A stretch of DNA of 64,000 nt from Adineta vaga (taxonomy: Eukaryota > Rotifera), in assembly GCA_021613535.1 (NCBI GenBank), contig CP075497.1, positions 7,502,001 through 7,566,000 of the forward strand, given 5' to 3'. The notes under the pieces are model-generated. The model was not told the DNA's origin and searched no databases. It saw only the letters and a list, made by a program, of their open reading frames with translations. Below are positions 10,556 through 20,435 of the stretch, in pieces. The translations under genes and the position numbers were made by a program. Position 1 is the stretch's first letter, and each line of letters starts with the position of its first letter.

Positions 10556-11644
10556 ATGATTGATCTAGCAGAAGTTCTACCGATTGTATGTGTTATTTTT
10601 GGATTTGTTGCAATGGTTCTTGTTGCCAGGTATTTCAATTTTATTGAATGTTTGTCTTCTATCGATTCTTTCGTCTTCTTGTTTTCATATACCGACGCGA
10701 TTTATTCACAGAGACTGAAACGACTATACCAATACCTCAAAGAGCACAAAATATACCAGTCAATTGTGTTGACAGTCCATATAGAATTCAAATTCAAGAA
10801 GGACAATCAACATTGAAAGGTAGAGATGCGTTGATCGAACATTGAGTGACAGTTTCATTCTGTTTTAGATGGAGTTTCAATTCGATTACATACAGATATT
10901 CGATGTCAATTACGTGCATTTTGGTTTGTAAATATTCAACGTTTTTATGTAGAATTAGATTCTATTGATTTTCGAATGGCTCTATCGGAAGATCGCTTTT
11001 TACAAGATCATTCTATTCATCAACAAACAATCAAGTAAATGACTTCGAAATAAATGTTTTAGATCATGTTTCAGTTTATGTTTTTAGTTTTGATACACCG
11101 GGTGATTATGTTCAACGAATAGAATTTTCTGATGCTGATAATTATGTAATAAAAAACAATCAAATACGTCGAGATTATCCACTTGTACTTATTCTTCATA
11201 GTTTTATTGATGAAAATTCGAATGAATTCTTTCGATTGGTAATTCATTGACTATTTGTAAAAAGCAAACTTTCCAAAACATCAATGCTTGTGCATATTTT
11301 AGCCTATTCAAATTGCAACTTTACACATCAAATCATCAATACCAACTGATCCTCCAACAAGATTTCTTGGAAGAATTTCTAAACTTGCTAATGGACAATC
11401 CTTAGTGATACAAGTGAGTTTGAAGATTGTATGTTCCAATCTAAACAAATATAATTGTTTTTCCTAGGATATCTATACACCAGGTGCATTTACATCTGAA
11501 GACACGTGTGCCATATGTTTAACTGAACGTGTTAGCTATGTTTTGTTACCTTGTAAACATGCATGTTTGTGTCGCAACTGTTTTCATCTTACTGAAAAAT
11601 GTCCGATATGTAGTATTCGTGTTGTATCTTATTTTCAAATATGA
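10556..11644 (+). CDS. CGRRF1: CGRRF1-like RING-finger E3 ubiquitin ligase
   Basis: Exons: 10556-10629, one starting near 10711 and ending 10819, then 10869-11034, 11088-11238, 11303-11413 and 11468-11644. The N-terminus is a membrane segment (VLPIVCVIFGFVAMVLVA). The middle includes RRDYPLVLIL, matching the RYPLVALL segment of vertebrate cell growth regulator with RING finger 1. The C-terminus is a C3HC4 RING: CAIC, CKHACLCRNC, CPIC. CGRRF1 is an ER-membrane E3 ligase. The junction between the first and second exons does not fit in phase (exon 1 leaves two bases, while the AG sites near 10711 need one or none), so the first exon or its donor may be wrong, or a small exon is missed. Later junctions are all in phase. 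The RING identity is certain; the CGRRF1 assignment is strong. Confidence 0.8.
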
Positions 11645-12205
11645 GTCTATTGAAGAAAGTGTGTCTGTCTGTATGGAAAATATAAGTTGTTGTAGGAGAC
11701 ATTGTTTCCGAGTGATGAAAATTTGATTTTGTTCTATTTGAACAAGTTCTACTTATCTCATTAATAGAAAGTTGATTAAAAAGTGCTTTGTGATGAACTT
11801 TTATTTGGGTGCATTTATGTATTTATCAAATAAAGACTATTTCAAGTGTAGGAAGAAAAGAGAAAATCTCAATTATGTCAAAGTCAAATATACGTGTCGA
11901 TAGACACTTGATGAAATCTGAGTGGGAGCACTGATAAAAGTTATTTCAGCTATTGAATTGGTTTTTCATTATTTTCAACGATAACTAATTTGAAAATTGA
12001 TTGATAGAAATATTATTAATCTAAATGCGTAGGCTTTGAGTTTTTTCGCTCTCTCTCTCTCTCTTTCTCTCCTCCATTATTGACTTTTAAACGATGATGA
12101 TAATAAAAGAGAAGATTTATTCATTCAGTTCATAATTACACATCTCTAGTTTACGATTTAATCATATTTCCATCAAATCATATTTCCATCAAATCATTCT
12201 TCAAT
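11645..12205. other. intergenic region
   Basis: 561 bp. It contains the 3' end of the CGRRF1-like gene, with AATAAA at 11829-11834, and a CT dinucleotide run at about 12049-12064. The promoter of the small peptide gene must lie here, but no motif stands out. Confidence 0.55.
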
Positions 12206-12620
12206 ATGCGTGGATATTCTTGCTTAGTACTTTCCTTTTTCGTCGCATTACTTGTTCTGTTTAGTATGTTATTAAGTTAATGAAACTTACACGAATGATC
12301 AAATTACTTTTTTTTTCAAGGTTTTGTACAATGTCGTAATGTTTATACGCAAACAATTGACCGTGATAGAAGATCATTAAATAATGTTCGTTATAAAAAT
12401 CTCTGTATGTTTCGAACAAATCGTCTATGTGATTGTAAGTTTTATTTATTTTGATGTTTGAAATTCATTCGTTTGATTGATTTTAGATTTACATGAATTG
12501 ACATCGAAAGAATCAGAGTAAATAAAAAACACGAAAATTTGTTTTTGATAAATATTTTCTTTTAGAAATGAACAACAAATATGGAAACGTCGTACGAGCA
12601 ATTTCTTCAGTAATTGGTAG
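12206..12620 (+). CDS. small secreted peptide precursor, possible neuropeptide
   Basis: Four tiny exons (12206-12263, 12321-12434, 12487-12517, 12566-12620) with 48-57 bp introns are perfectly in phase and encode 85 residues. Residues 1-20 form a classic signal peptide (MRGYSCLVLSFFVALLVLFS). The dibasic site R36-R37 and the tribasic K75-R76-R77 bracket a segment of about 37 residues. That segment holds C48 and C56 seven residues apart, preceded by VRYKNL, which would form a short disulfide ring. This layout (signal, dibasic sites, short cysteine ring) is that of peptide hormones such as allatostatin-C or elevenin types, but the ring size differs and I do not assign a family. AATAAA lies at 12674. 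Confidence is good that it is a gene and moderate that it is a peptide hormone. Confidence 0.65.
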
Positions 12621-13082
12621 AATTTCATATCATCGTTATTAATTTATCATTAACGATGTATCTCTATGTACTGAATAAAATTTGAATCAAGGAGAATGTC
12701 ATGCATGGAAACAAATCTGATATTATTTAATAAACTAATACTTCATTGCATTCGATTTGTTTTGTCTCTTTCACTCTCTCGTTTTGTTTGCTTTTCTCTG
12801 TCTCTCTCCCTCAAGAAGATTTTCTTTAAATCATTAACAAACTTTCTAGACACATTTTGAATATATTCAGTACTTGATAAATTTATCGTTTTTGAATATA
12901 TATATACTCATCAATCATCGTCCTTTGATGGCCATAATTGAGAAAAAAAATGTGTAGAAATAATGTCCTTCGTATATAATCAATAATATCAATCAGATTG
13001 ATTGATATGACAACTTCACTAAAGAACGCAAAACGACGTTGTGTTGCTGTTTCTATAGATTGATATATTTCCTTTTAAACGA
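12621..13082. other. intergenic region
   Basis: 462 bp with CT-rich tracts near 12770-12810 and AT-rich sequence. No gene or recognisable promoter motif seen. Confidence 0.55.
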
Positions 13083-16046
13083 ATGGGGAATCGAACAAGT
13101 AGTGAATCGCTTCTTCGTACATCGAATTTAAATTCTTCATCGTTTGAAAATCGAGAAGATATCACATTAATATGGTTAGATAAAACGATTGATACAACTC
13201 GAACGACATTACGTGAAATAACGGATTATGTTCTATTATATACAGAACTTGAACCATGTTTGTCATGTCTTCGTTCGATAAAAAATGAACGAGTCTTGCT
13301 CGTGATTTCGGATAGTTATGCAGAATTATGTCTCGATGATATTCATTCATTATCACAAGTTCATTCAATCTTTATATTTTGTATGAAAGTATTTCAATAT
13401 AAACAGAAGTTATTTGATTGGAATCGTTATTCAAAAATTATTGATGTTTTCGACAATGAAGATCAATTAATTCAATCTCTTCGAAATGAAATCAATGATT
13501 TACAAAAACATTTGATTACATTCAGTTTCTATGATAAACAAAGATCATTAAAAGATTTATCGAAAGAATCAGCATCCTTTCTTTGGTTTCAACTAATCAA
13601 AGATGTTCTTTTTCAAATACCTTCTTGTGATCAAACTAAACAACTAATTATTCAACTATGTGAACAATACTATCGTGGCAATACAGAAATCAAAGAAAAT
13701 ATCGATAAATTTTCGGAAACAAGTACCATACATAATGCCATACATTGGTATAGAAAAAGAACATTTCTTAATCGTCTATGTCAGAAAGCATTTCGAACAC
13801 GAGATATAGAAATCTTATATCTCTTTCGAAATTATTTTCAAGATTTATGTCGACAAATCGATAATGAACATCATTTATTAATCACTCGAGAACTCAATCA
13901 ACCGATTTTGATATTCTATCGAGGAATACAATTACATGAAGATGAAATCATTCGTTTTCAATCAAAAATTGGTTCATTAATAACAGCAAATGGTTTTCTA
14001 TTTACAACACGACATTATAATTTAGCTGTACAATCTGCAATGAAAAGTTCGAAACATTCATCGGATATTTCACCGGTTCTATTTATTATTCAAACGAATA
14101 TTCATCACGATCAAGTTATATTCGCAGATATTTCATCGATGAATGATACGTGTAGTATTAATGGAAAAGACGATGACGAAGAAGGTGAAATTATATTTGA
14201 TTTAGGTTGTGCATTTAAAATAAATGAAGTTTATTTTGATAAAAATCGAAATGTTTGGATAATAAACCTTAGTTCAACCAATGAAAGTCGAGAAATTGTT
14301 GAAAATTATATTGAAGAAACTCAATATGAAATTGAAAAGGGAAATCCTCTTCTTCTTTTCGGTTCATTATTAACTGAAATGAGACAATATTCTCAATCAC
14401 AAATCTTTTGGGATATATTAATTTCATCAAATTTAATCGAGGATAAAACATCTCTCTATACAAATACAGGTCGAGTGAAATATCATCAAGGTTTCTATGA
14501 TGAATCATTAAAAGATTTTAAACTTGTTTATGATATACAACGTGATGAAAAACCAATTAATTATGGAATGTTAGCTCAAACAATGCATTTTCTTGGACTA
14601 GTTTATTTAGAACAGAAAAATTTTGACATTGCACTTGATTATCATTTTGATGTGCTGAAAATTCATAAACAACATACAGATATCTCTGATCTTCTTCTAG
14701 CAAATACAAATAATTCAATCGGTATTGTTTTTACTCATAAACATGATTATGATCAAGCATTGAAATATTTATTTCGTGCAATGAAACTTTATGAAACGTA
14801 TTTTTCGACAAAAGATCATTCAGCAATTGCAGCTAATTACAATAGTATTGGTTTAGTTTTTTATTATTCAAAACAATATGAACAAGCATTAGAATATTGT
14901 TTAGAAGCATTACATATTCGTCAAGAAGTTCTTTCACGTAATCATTTACATATAGCTGATAGTTGTAATAATGTTGCACTGATTTATCATCATTTATTTG
15001 AATATGATCAAGCATTTGAATTATTTCAACGTGCTTTACAAATCTATGAGAATGATATGTGTCAAAAAATGCGTGTACCAATTTGTTTAAATAATATTGG
15101 TTTACTTTATTTAGATCAATCGAAGTATGATCAAGGTATTGAATATTATTTACGAGCATTAGATATTTATAAACATGAAAATAATGATACAAAGAAATAT
15201 CAAGAAGAAATTGGATTTACATTAGATAATTTAGGTATTGTTTGTGAAATGAAATATGATTATGATAATGCATTGAAATATTATCAATTAGCGTATGATG
15301 AACAAAAGGATAATTCCGATAAATCAATACGAATATTAATTCGTATTGGAAATATTCTTCATAAGAAAGGTGATAATGATCAAGCATTAGTTTGTTATCA
15401 AAATGCATTGAGTAAAAGTGAAAGTTATTCATCAGATCTTGTTGCATCAGTTTTAATGTCAATTGGAATTATTTATCATCGACAAAAACATTATGAATTA
15501 GCATTGGATACATATAAACGTGTTGTATCAATTCAAAAACGTTTATCAACAAATCATGAATTAGATTTAGCTTGGACTTATAATAATATTGGTTGTCTTT
15601 ATGATGATATTGGTGATATGAAACGAGCTTTGAAATATCAGCAAAAAGCGTATGATATTCGACGAAAATTCCTTCAATCAACACATCCAGATTTAGCAAT
15701 AAGTTTAAATAATCTTGGACGTATTCATCAAACATTAGCTCATCGTTCAGGTGGAAATCCTGTTGAATCAGAACAAGCTTTACAAAATTATAAAGCTGCA
15801 CTTCATATTCGACGAAAATCCTTAGCAGTTGATCATCCTGATTTAGCAATATCTTATTATAATCTTGCATTGATACATGTTGATCAACAAGAATACGAAC
15901 AAGCTTATAGTGAAATTCAAAAAGCATTAAATATTCAAAAGAAAAAATTACCACCTAATCATCCAGATTTAGAACAGACGTTAAAACTTGAAAAACGAAT
16001 CAAAATCTTTCTTGATTATCGATATACTCTAGCACGATATGTATAA
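13083..16046 (+). CDS. NAD:arginine ADP-ribosyltransferase fused to TPR array
   Basis: Intronless frame of 987 residues. It starts MGNRTSSE, a good N-myristoylation context, suggesting membrane attachment. Residues about 25-145 form an alternating hydrophobic/helical domain (for example ERVLLVISDSY) seen in related rotifer proteins as I recall. Residues about 160-395 are an ADP-ribosyltransferase domain with the R-S-E order: YRG (Arg about 280), a Thr/Ser strand FLFTTRHYNLA (about 306-316), and the E-x-E motif EGEIIF (about 366-371). Such enzymes transfer ADP-ribose from NAD to arginine. Residues about 480-965 are some twelve tetratricopeptide repeats of kinesin-light-chain type (NNIGLLYLDQSKYDQGIEYY and similar), which bind partner proteins. 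All catalytic positions appear intact. The target is unknown. No start alternatives are plausible. Confidence 0.9.
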   Translation: MGNRTSSESLLRTSNLNSSSFENREDITLIWLDKTIDTTRTTLREITDYVLLYTELEPCLSCLRSIKNERVLLVISDSYAELCLDDIHSLSQVHSIFIFCMKVFQYKQKLFDWNRYSKIIDVFDNEDQLIQSLRNEINDLQKHLITFSFYDKQRSLKDLSKESASFLWFQLIKDVLFQIPSCDQTKQLIIQLCEQYYRGNTEIKENIDKFSETSTIHNAIHWYRKRTFLNRLCQKAFRTRDIEILYLFRNYFQDLCRQIDNEHHLLITRELNQPILIFYRGIQLHEDEIIRFQSKIGSLITANGFLFTTRHYNLAVQSAMKSSKHSSDISPVLFIIQTNIHHDQVIFADISSMNDTCSINGKDDDEEGEIIFDLGCAFKINEVYFDKNRNVWIINLSSTNESREIVENYIEETQYEIEKGNPLLLFGSLLTEMRQYSQSQIFWDILISSNLIEDKTSLYTNTGRVKYHQGFYDESLKDFKLVYDIQRDEKPINYGMLAQTMHFLGLVYLEQKNFDIALDYHFDVLKIHKQHTDISDLLLANTNNSIGIVFTHKHDYDQALKYLFRAMKLYETYFSTKDHSAIAANYNSIGLVFYYSKQYEQALEYCLEALHIRQEVLSRNHLHIADSCNNVALIYHHLFEYDQAFELFQRALQIYENDMCQKMRVPICLNNIGLLYLDQSKYDQGIEYYLRALDIYKHENNDTKKYQEEIGFTLDNLGIVCEMKYDYDNALKYYQLAYDEQKDNSDKSIRILIRIGNILHKKGDNDQALVCYQNALSKSESYSSDLVASVLMSIGIIYHRQKHYELALDTYKRVVSIQKRLSTNHELDLAWTYNNIGCLYDDIGDMKRALKYQQKAYDIRRKFLQSTHPDLAISLNNLGRIHQTLAHRSGGNPVESEQALQNYKAALHIRRKSLAVDHPDLAISYYNLALIHVDQQEYEQAYSEIQKALNIQKKKLPPNHPDLEQTLKLEKRIKIFLDYRYTLARYV

Positions 16047-17550
16047 AAAACAGATAAATGTATTCGTTTCATAGGATTCATCTTGTCTTAGGATTAGTTT
16101 TCAATTTTAGATAAATGTTAAATTTGTGTATTCAGTGAAAAATATCGAGAATGTTAGATAGCATTGCTTGGATTGTATTTGATTCGTAAGATTGAAAACA
16201 ATTTGCCATATAAGGAAATGAACGAATCGATCCAACAAACGACTATTCTATTCCCATTTCTATAATATTGTGCATGTTCATTCAATTTTTGTTGATAAAT
16301 ATGCTAAAGAATCTAACTATGCAAATATCATGAAGATTTTTACTTGGCTTCATTATCTATTCATCATGCATTGTTTTTATTTTAAATAATTTCATGAAAG
16401 AAAGAAAAACTATTGATGAGATCAAAACTTCCTTGGAAATCAATGAGAAAAAAAAACAATTGTTTTTCTATTCCTATATTTTCTATGTTCAACAAGACAA
16501 TGACATTGATTGTAATGTCAAACGAGAAACAATGAAATGAATACTTGAAAATTAGAATAGATGAATATTTTGTAATCTACATAACAAATGAAGAAAGAAT
16601 CGAATGTCATGAAATGTTTTCTTTTTATTTGATTTGATAGATGGGTAATGAGATCATGTACCGCCTTTTAACGAAAAGATTGATGTTTGAAAGATTGAAT
16701 ATGATATGAAAAATTTGTCTCGACAACACGATATAATTATATAGTTTATCATAAGAATATTCTATTGGTTCAATTGACCAAACTTATCTATCATTATAAT
16801 GGAGCTACGATTTACACCCTCTCGTGTTTCTTTTTTTATCTAGTATTACATGCTCATTCATTATATGAAAACCATACTGATCATCTAACCTATCTGTTCT
16901 TTTCTAAACAACAATTTATATTAATAATGTACATGAATTAAATCTAACAGTGAATCTTTTTGCCAATATAATCTTATATAGTCTATTTTATCCACGATAA
17001 TTACATTTTACATGTCAAGAATGATTGTCGTAGATTTTCCTAAATGAATGTGTTAAGCAACGATGAAGAAAAATTCTTTTTTCTCTCTTTCGATAATCAA
17101 TTTTTAGAACGACATTCCCTTGATGAATGAACCTCACAGACATATGACGTTCTTCAATAGACTAACAAAACAAACCAGCTGTATTCATCTTTCTCTCTTT
17201 TCTCACATGAGAGAGAGAGAGAGAAAGAAAGAAAGAAAGAACTAAACTATTATTAAATGAAAATATGATGAATATGTTCGCATCATCGGAAAAAATTTCT
17301 TCTACTCTCCGATTTCTCTTCGTGTTTTGTTACTGTCGACTTCGACGGTCGATGATTATTTTGTTTCAAAAACAACAGCAGCAGCAGCAGCATTAATAGC
17401 ATAGATAATACAGAAAGGAAGAGAAAGAGAAAAAAAATGAACGTTTGGAAAAATAGGAAGACCTGATGATTACTTACTCTAGTTGAAGTCAAAAACATCA
17501 CTCATTTCTATCTTTCGCAGTATTGTCGAGGTCATTTCCGAGAAAAAAAC
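16047..17550. other. intergenic region
   Basis: 1.5 kb without supported genes. It is AT-rich and contains a GA then GAAA simple repeat at about 17209-17240 and a GCA trinucleotide run near 17381-17393. The first part will be the 3' untranslated region of the ART-TPR gene. The longest frames are low-complexity minus-strand leucine runs caused by the repeats. Confidence 0.6.
17209..17240. repeat. GA / GAAA simple repeat
   Basis: GAGAGAGAGAGAGAGA followed directly by four GAAA units. Confidence 0.8.
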
Positions 17551-18237
17551 ATGTATGTTTGGTACTTTATCGGATTGATTGGTATGTTTACATCAAGGAA
17601 TTGATTCTTTTCTTTCGATTGAAATATAGGATGTTTCTATGTGGATATATCTTATGGACAGAATCCACCTTCGGCTTTAACCGATCGTGAATCACGTCAA
17701 AATGATATCGCACAAATTCCTGGGGTTATTCTGGATAATCCTCCACCTATTTTCCCTGAAAATACAAATACTGTAGTTGACGCTGAAGTAGTTACGGAAA
17801 CAATCAGTTCAGAAGCAACAACAACATTAGCAACAACGACTCAAACATCAGAACCATTTTTATGTTATGAATGTACAGATTGTCAGAACAAATCTGCTCT
17901 GTTGACTACTGTCTGTGGAGGAGACATTGGAGTGTGCTATGTAAACTATCTCTTGGATTACTCTAATATTATTTATATTCATCGATTAAATTTCTCTCTT
18001 TTTCTTTATCTCTAGAGTATGACGAAACGTGTGAACAATATTAGTCAAATAATACGTCGTGGTTGTACAACATCTAAAGATCAGTGTATGATACCTACGG
18101 ATGATCAACCACATACATACGAAACTGTTACATGTTGCAAACATCATAAATGTAATCAAGCAACTGAATTTTCACCAATGTTCTTTCTCTTCATACTTAG
18201 TCTATTCATTATTTTAATTAATCATATTCATGTCTAA
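17551..18237 (+). CDS. Ly6/three-finger protein, probably GPI-anchored
   Basis: Three exons (17551-17581, 17630-17940, 18016-18237) in phase give 187 residues. The start MYVWYFIGLIGCFYV is a short signal sequence. Residues about 25-85 are a Pro/Thr-rich, probably O-glycosylated stem. Residues about 88-165 hold a cysteine-rich domain: LCYECTDC, VCGGDIGVCY, RGCTTSKDQC and finally TCCKHHKCNQA. The terminal CC-x4-CN signature is the hallmark of the Ly6/uPAR three-finger fold. The last about 20 residues are hydrophobic after a small linker, as in GPI-anchor signals. A cell-surface location is inferred; the ligand is unknown. The intron between CY and SMTKR splits the domain. Confidence 0.75.
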
Positions 18238-19244
18238 GAAGAAAATCCCTCTCCGTTTTTTCTTTTGTAGAAAAAAAAACGACCCTATTATTTATTCATT
18301 TAATGTTCTACCTTCTCCTCCTATCTAGTCAAACATATCTCTTTCTTCATAGTATAGATTCAATCACACGACTATTTAACAAAGGAAAGAAATGTCTGTA
18401 GTTTTAAATGTTCTCTAATTGCTTATTGTTTAACAATAATAAAATGAACGAAGATGTTACTAGTTGATTTCTTTTTTCTCTTGAACAATTTTTGATAGAT
18501 ATATATTCTGCATAGACTGCACATAGAACGTTCGACATTTGGCAAATATTCATGCTTGATTAGAACAGTTTCCGGTGTACATTTGGCTCGATACGGATGA
18601 TGAGTGAAGCGAACAAATCATGAGCAATGAACATATCTTTCCGTTCTCTTCGAGTCAATAAATAAATCAGAGACAGTAACATGATAAGATTTTGTCAAGG
18701 ATTTTGGCAAACCATTGACAATTATTATGATCTTGATGTTCAGCAAAAAAAGACCTGAACGAATGAAATGATACTCTTACAAACTAGTGAAAAACGACAA
18801 TCATTGGATATGTCTATCGATAATCAATATGAATTTACAAACAGACACTTGTTAATTCTTAGATGAACATTTGACAATAAAATAAATTTGTTCATAAAGC
18901 AAAAATATTGTAAAGATCGCATCTCTTCTCTTTCTTTTTTGCTTCACTAAGTTACGTCTCATTGCTTCTTTTCTTTTTTTTTTCTTTTACTTTACTTCGA
19001 TACAGGACATATGTACAAAATGCACAACCGTGAAATACATCGTGTACAATATCACAGGTCGATTACATGAAGTATAAAAAGGAAAAAGACGAAGAGAAAA
19101 AAAAATCCATGCGAAAAAAGAAAGAAACCATTCGTAATACACCGCATGTGACCAGTCAAAATAATATGTAATATAAGAAAGAAACGTTTGCAACTAACTC
19201 TCTCTCCCTCTCTCTGTCTCTTCTATTGGAATATTATAACAGAT
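18238..19244. other. intergenic region
   Basis: About 1 kb without supported genes. AT-rich, with AATAAA-like signals near 18439 (end of the Ly6-like gene) and a pyrimidine-rich run (CTCTCTCCCTCTCTCTGTCTC) at about 19199-19219, just upstream of the OTU-like gene. Confidence 0.55.
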
Positions 19245-20366
19245 ATGAATTCCGTTCGAAAACGACCACGTGATTCATATGATCAAACAGATCTTCAAAC
19301 ACATACAGCTCGTTTAAATGATCGAATTAGTAAACATCAATTACATAATTATGGATCAGCGATTGATGTCTATGATGCTGTTGCTCGTACATTATTACCT
19401 TATTGGGAATATAATGAACGATATAAAATTAAAATTTCGAAACAATTACGATTGGATAATTCTGGTATAACTAATGTTGCACATCATGTACGTGCACAAT
19501 TACAAACATTGCATGGCGAAGAAAAGAATTCTACGATTAATATTTGTAGTATCGATATATCGAATGGTGATCCATCAGTTTATTTAGAAAATTGTATACA
19601 TGGACGAACATTACAAATCTTAGCAAATCTTCTTGGAATTGAAATACGTCTTGTTACATCGTATGTATATGAAGAAGTTATTTCAGTTATTCCAGCTGAT
19701 TTATTAGAATTTCAACCATTACATATTGCATTTAATGATGTTTCCAAACAATTTTTTATGCTTGATAAACCAGGTAAAATCTAATAAATAATTTTCATTT
19801 AAAGAATTATTCATATATGTTTCAATTTAGCAAATGTCAAACGTGATGATTTATTACAACATCAACAGACACTCGATCATCTTATTCAAAAATATAATCT
19901 CATTCCAACTGTTCTTCCACCAACAAATGGACGTTGTCTTTCACTTTTCTTATGTATTGCACAAATACTTAAATCAAATACAGCAGATTTTCTTGATACA
20001 ACAGCTTTAGCTAATCAAATTCGTGATGCTACTTATCAACAATTAATATCCAATTTCGATCTCTATCAAACTTATATACTTCCATCATTATCGACTAAAT
20101 CCAATGAAGTTGATATTCGTCGTGATAGTGAATATCTAACTGAATCAAATTATTATCGTTGTCAATTAGAACGACCTATTTTACATGCTCTTGCTCATGT
20201 ACTTCAATGTAATCTTGTCATATTTTCTTCGGTAACTCTACAACAACCACCAGAAATGATCGATGCAGAACATAATAATCGATCGAATGATAGTGATCAA
20301 GTGATTGTATTAATGAAAAATGAATCAACACAACGATTTACAAGTGCTCGAATAACATGTTCGTAA
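19245..20366 (+). CDS. OTU-like protein
   Basis: Two exons (19245-19773, 19831-20366) give 354 residues. The second half begins NGRCLSLFLCIAQIL, which resembles the catalytic loop of OTU deubiquitinases (D-G-x-C-L/F) with Asn in place of the usual Asp, and continues with LERPILHALAHVLQCNLVIF, the expected later helix/strand. The first half shows a similar pattern (YGSAIDVYDAVARTL, then GRTLQILANLLGIEIRLV) but lacks the catalytic Cys, so the protein may carry a degenerate plus a possibly active OTU-like domain. OTU proteases remove ubiquitin. The stop at 20366 is only 69 bp before the next gene's ATG. A cryptic donor at 20359 and a strong acceptor at 20415 would instead join the two into one protein. 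The fold call rests on motif reading only. Confidence 0.55.
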
Positions 20367-20435
20367 ATTTAATTCGAATTCAAATAGGAAATTTTGTTTT
20401 CTTTTCGAAATTTAGATTCATTAAATCATTTATTT

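Noticed and set aside
14833-15954. Several long minus-strand frames inside the ART-TPR gene
   Set aside because: They mirror the periodic TPR coding strand; their His/Tyr/Asn-rich translations are shadows.
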